Assembly: GCA_013823625.1 (NCBI GenBank)
Contig: PNMM01000001.1
Location: 434,001 to 498,000 of the forward strand
DNA: 64,000 bases
Source of the DNA: Microbacterium sp.
Lineage (GTDB): Bacteria; Actinomycetota; Actinomycetes; Actinomycetales; Microbacteriaceae
Direction: 5' to 3'
Shown here: positions 61,614-64,000 of the stretch, piece by piece
How the letters are laid out: each line of letters opens with the position of its first letter
How positions within the stretch are numbered: the stretch's first letter is position 1
The notes under the pieces: generated by a model
The model's input: only the letters and a program-made list of their open reading frames with translations
What the model was told of the DNA's origin: nothing
Database searches by the model: none
Made by a program: the position numbers and the translations under genes

Positions 61614-64000
61614 TCAGGCCTCCGGTTGTTCGCCGAGTTCGATTGAGACGACCGCGACCTCGTCAGCCGCCTCGAACGTGAGCGACTCAATGCGGCCCAC
61701 GGCAGCAAGGTCGCCCGCGGCGAGCTCGAGCAGCGAGGGGCCCGCGATGACGGCGTTCGTGACCGGCGTCTTTTGCGAAGCCTTGGCGTCGGTCTTGGCG
61801 CGGCGGATGCCGATGAGCGCTTGTGAGACGAGCGGTAACAGGCCGCCGTGCTGGGCGTCGACGCCGAGCTCGTCGACGGTCGGCCACGGTGAGGTGTGCA
61901 CCGAGGTCTCGTGCGTCCAGCTCCACACCTCTTCGGTCGCGAAGGGGATGACCGGAGCGAACAATCGCACGAACACGTCGATCGCGAGCTGCAGCGCCGT
62001 GACGGCGCTCGCCTGGCCTGCCTCGCCCTGGGCACCGTAAGCGCGCTCTTTCACGAGCTCGAGGTAGTCGTCGGTGAAAGTCCAGAAGAACTGCTCCGCC
62101 GCTTCGAGCGCGCGCGCGTGGTCGTATTCCTCGTACGCGCGGGTCGCTGTCGTGACAACCTCACCCAGGGTCGCGAGCATGTCGATGTCGAGCGGCTCGG
62201 TCACCGCATCCGGCCCCGTCACAGTGCCCGCGGGGGCCTCGAACGAGTAGACGAACTTAGCCGCGTTGAGCACCTTGATCGCGAGTCGGCGCCCGATCTT
62301 GATCTGCTTGGGGTTCTGCGGGTCAAACGCGGCGTCGGTGCCGAGGCGTGACGACGCGGCCCAGTAGCGCACCGCGTCGCTGCCGTGCTCGTCGAGCATT
62401 CCGGCCGGAGTCACGACGTTGCCCTTCGACTTCGACATCTTCTTGCGGTCGGGGTCGACGATGAAGCCCGAGATGCCCGCGTGCTTCCACGGAAGGCTGC
62501 CGTGTTCGAGCTCGGCCCGCAGCACGGTCGAAAACAGCCACGTGCGAATGATGTCTTGGCCCTGACTGCGCAAGTCATACGGAAACACGAGACCAAAGAG
62601 CTCGGGGTCGTCTTCCCACTTGCCGGCGATTTGCGGGGTGAGGCTCGACGTAGCCCACGTGTCCATGATGTCGACCTCGCCGATGAAGCCGTTGGGCTGG
62701 CCGCGCTGCGCTTCGTCGTAGCCGGGCGCGGGCATCGAAGCCGGGTCGACCGGCAGCATGTCTTCGCTCGGCACGATGGGGTCGCCCGTGGGCTCGCCCT
62801 CGGCGTCGAGGTGGTACCAGACCGGAATCGGCACGCCGAAGAATCGCTGACGCGAGATAAGCCAGTCACCTGACAGGCCGCCGACCCAGTTCTCGTACCG
62901 TACGCGCATGAAGTCGGGGTGAAACTCGATCTCGCGGCCGCGTTGCAGCAAGCGGGCGTTGAGGTCTTCGTCGCGCGCGCCGTTGGCGATGTACCACTGC
63001 CGCGTCGTGACGATCTCGAGCGGCTTATCGCCCTTTTCGAAGAACTTCACGGGGTGGGTGATGGCGCGCGGCTCGCCCACGAGGTCGCCCGACTCGCGCA
63101 GCAGTTCGACAATGCGAGCCTTCGCACTGAATACGGTCTTGCCCGCGAGCTCGGCGTAGGTCTCGAGTGCAGCGCCCACGATGCCCTCCGGGGCTTCGGC
63201 GAGAATGCGACCGTCTTTGCCCAGGATCGGGCGCAGGCCGAGGTCGAGCTCGCGCCACCACACCACGTCGGTCAGGTCACCGAAGGTGCAGACCATCGCG
63301 ATGCCCGAACCCTTGTCTTGCTGGGCGAGGTGGTGCGCCACCACAGGAACCTCGACGCCAAACAGGGGCGTGCGCACGGTCGTGCCGAACAGCGGCTGGT
63401 AGCGAGGGTCATCGGGATGCGCGACCAGGGCAACACACGCCGGAATCAGCTCGGGGCGCGTCGTCTCGATGTCGATCGTCGTGCCATCCGGGGCGTGGAA
63501 TGACACTCGGTGAAAAGCGCCCGGCATCTCTTTGTCTTCGAGTTCGGCCTGCGCGACGGCGGTGCGGAACGTGACATCCCACAGCGTCGGGGCGTCAGCG
63601 CGGTAGGCCTCACCGCGCGCGAGGTTGCGGAGGAAGGCGCGCTGCGCTGCGCGCTGCGCGTCGTCGCCGATCGTGCGGTAGGTCTGGCTCCAGTCGACGC
63701 TCAAGCCGAGCGTGCGCCACAGGTCTTCAAACTGCTTTTCGTCTTCGACCGTCAGTTGCTCGCACAGTTCGATGAAGTTGCGGCGGCTGATCGGCACCTG
63801 GTCGGCAGCTTTGCCGCTCGCGTTGTCGCCGCCCTCGAAGGGAGGCGTGAAGGACGGGTCGTAGGGCAACGCCGGGTCACAGCGCACGCCGTAGTAGTTC
63901 TGCACGCGGCGCTCGGTGGGCAGTCCGTTGTCGTCCCAGCCCATCGGGTAGAAGAGGTTCTTGCCCCGCATGCGCTGAAACCGCGCGGCGAGGTCCATGT
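61614..64000 (-). CDS. valS: Valyl-tRNA synthetase, C-terminal part
   Basis: The reading frame runs off the window end, leaving 795 residues. NGLPTERRVQNYYGVRCDP and KKMSKSKGNVV (the KMSKS loop) identify class I ValRS; the HIGH motif lies beyond the window. The editing domain is seen at about residues 170-340. The C-terminus ends after the anticodon domain with AVGRIESLTFEAADEVAVVSIEL and has no long coiled-coil arm, as in archaeal-type ValRS; this group also occurs in some bacteria. It charges tRNA-Val and edits threonine. Confidence 0.93.
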   Translation of the reverse strand, partial: MDLAARFQRMRGKNLFYPMGWDDNGLPTERRVQNYYGVRCDPALPYDPSFTPPFEGGDNASGKAADQVPISRRNFIELCEQLTVEDEKQFEDLWRTLGLSVDWSQTYRTIGDDAQRAAQRAFLRNLARGEAYRADAPTLWDVTFRTAVAQAELEDKEMPGAFHRVSFHAPDGTTIDIETTRPELIPACVALVAHPDDPRYQPLFGTTVRTPLFGVEVPVVAHHLAQQDKGSGIAMVCTFGDLTDVVWWRELDLGLRPILGKDGRILAEAPEGIVGAALETYAELAGKTVFSAKARIVELLRESGDLVGEPRAITHPVKFFEKGDKPLEIVTTRQWYIANGARDEDLNARLLQRGREIEFHPDFMRVRYENWVGGLSGDWLISRQRFFGVPIPVWYHLDAEGEPTGDPIVPSEDMLPVDPASMPAPGYDEAQRGQPNGFIGEVDIMDTWATSSLTPQIAGKWEDDPELFGLVFPYDLRSQGQDIIRTWLFSTVLRAELEHGSLPWKHAGISGFIVDPDRKKMSKSKGNVVTPAGMLDEHGSDAVRYWAASSRLGTDAAFDPQNPKQIKIGRRLAIKVLNAAKFVYSFEAPAGTVTGPDAVTEPLDIDMLATLGEVVTTATRAYEEYDHARALEAAEQFFWTFTDDYLELVKERAYGAQGEAGQASAVTALQLAIDVFVRLFAPVIPFATEEVWSWTHETSVHTSPWPTVDELGVDAQHGGLLPLVSQALIGIRRAKTDAKASQKTPVTNAVIAGPSLLELAAGDLAAVGRIESLTFEAADEVAVVSIELGEQPEA

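Overview
The window is a contiguous, high-GC chromosomal stretch of an actinobacterium, most probably a member of the Microbacteriaceae. The indications are the tig-clpP1-clpP2-clpX order, a mycobacterial-type RpiB and truncated haemoglobin O, DUF2510 and SCO7613-type membrane proteins, an LAXTG-type sorting signal, many GTG starts, and many genes whose -10 box (TANNNT) lies exactly 6-7 nt before the start codon, the hallmark of leaderless mRNAs. I recognise no phage, insertion sequence or CRISPR array. Genus-level placement is inference.

Layout. 1-7.9 kb: tail of a serine hydrolase, an acyl-CoA-ligase-like enzyme, a beta-helix surface protein with a sorting signal, a PLP-dependent decarboxylase, a membrane protein, an EamA exporter and an aldo/keto reductase. 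8-10.2 kb: a TetR regulator divergent from a DUF4386 membrane protein with two palindromic operators between them, then an SSB paralogue. 10.2-15.4 kb: a minus-strand signalling island (membrane protein with a phosphoacceptor-like helix but no ATPase domain, lone receiver, four-PAS hybrid histidine kinase, LuxR-type regulator). 15.45-15.64 kb: a 363-nt gene-free gap packed with five consecutive hairpins, two with the same loop, a candidate structured RNA. 15.7-21 kb: lipoprotein, EttA, thioesterases, a GH16-like protein. 21-27.6 kb: FAD dehydrogenase with a DUF2510 protein, an HxlR/NAD(P)-binding pair, and an mscS-glbO-DUF2510 operon whose last gene is a paralogue of the first DUF2510 gene. 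27.6-38.6 kb: metabolism (aminopeptidase N, amylosucrase, FAD oxidoreductase with cupin, SDR, RpiB, Nei-type glycosylase, PaiB-like protein, amidohydrolase). 38.6-46.1 kb: a giant multi-spanning membrane protein, an ECF sigma factor with a membrane-anchored partner, a lipoprotein and a cell-wall-binding-repeat protein. 46.2-52.9 kb: tRNA-Gly, tRNA-Pro, trigger factor, ClpP1, ClpP2 and ClpX, interrupted by an opposite-strand copper-type cluster (membrane protein, YcnI, CopC). 52.9-64 kb: HerA-like ATPase, PNPOx-like oxidase, BenE transporter, a membrane protein with a ribbon-helix-helix-like tail, Eis-type acetyltransferase, Dcp peptidase, an ArsR-type regulator with a tandem-repeat operator, small proteins, and valS running off the end.

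How the genes work together. The clearest functional units are the protein quality-control block (trigger factor delivering nascent chains; ClpX feeding a ClpP1P2 protease), the two-component island, the copper-handling trio, the mscS-glbO operon, and several regulator/target pairs (TetR/DUF4386, HxlR/NAD(P)-binding protein, ArsR/dcp, sigma/partner).

The most interesting points are the five-hairpin element at 15456-15641, the leaderless architecture that also fixes many start codons, a nine-codon ORF before one DUF2510 gene that looks like a fossil of the glbO 3' end, and the kinase-like membrane protein lacking an ATPase domain.
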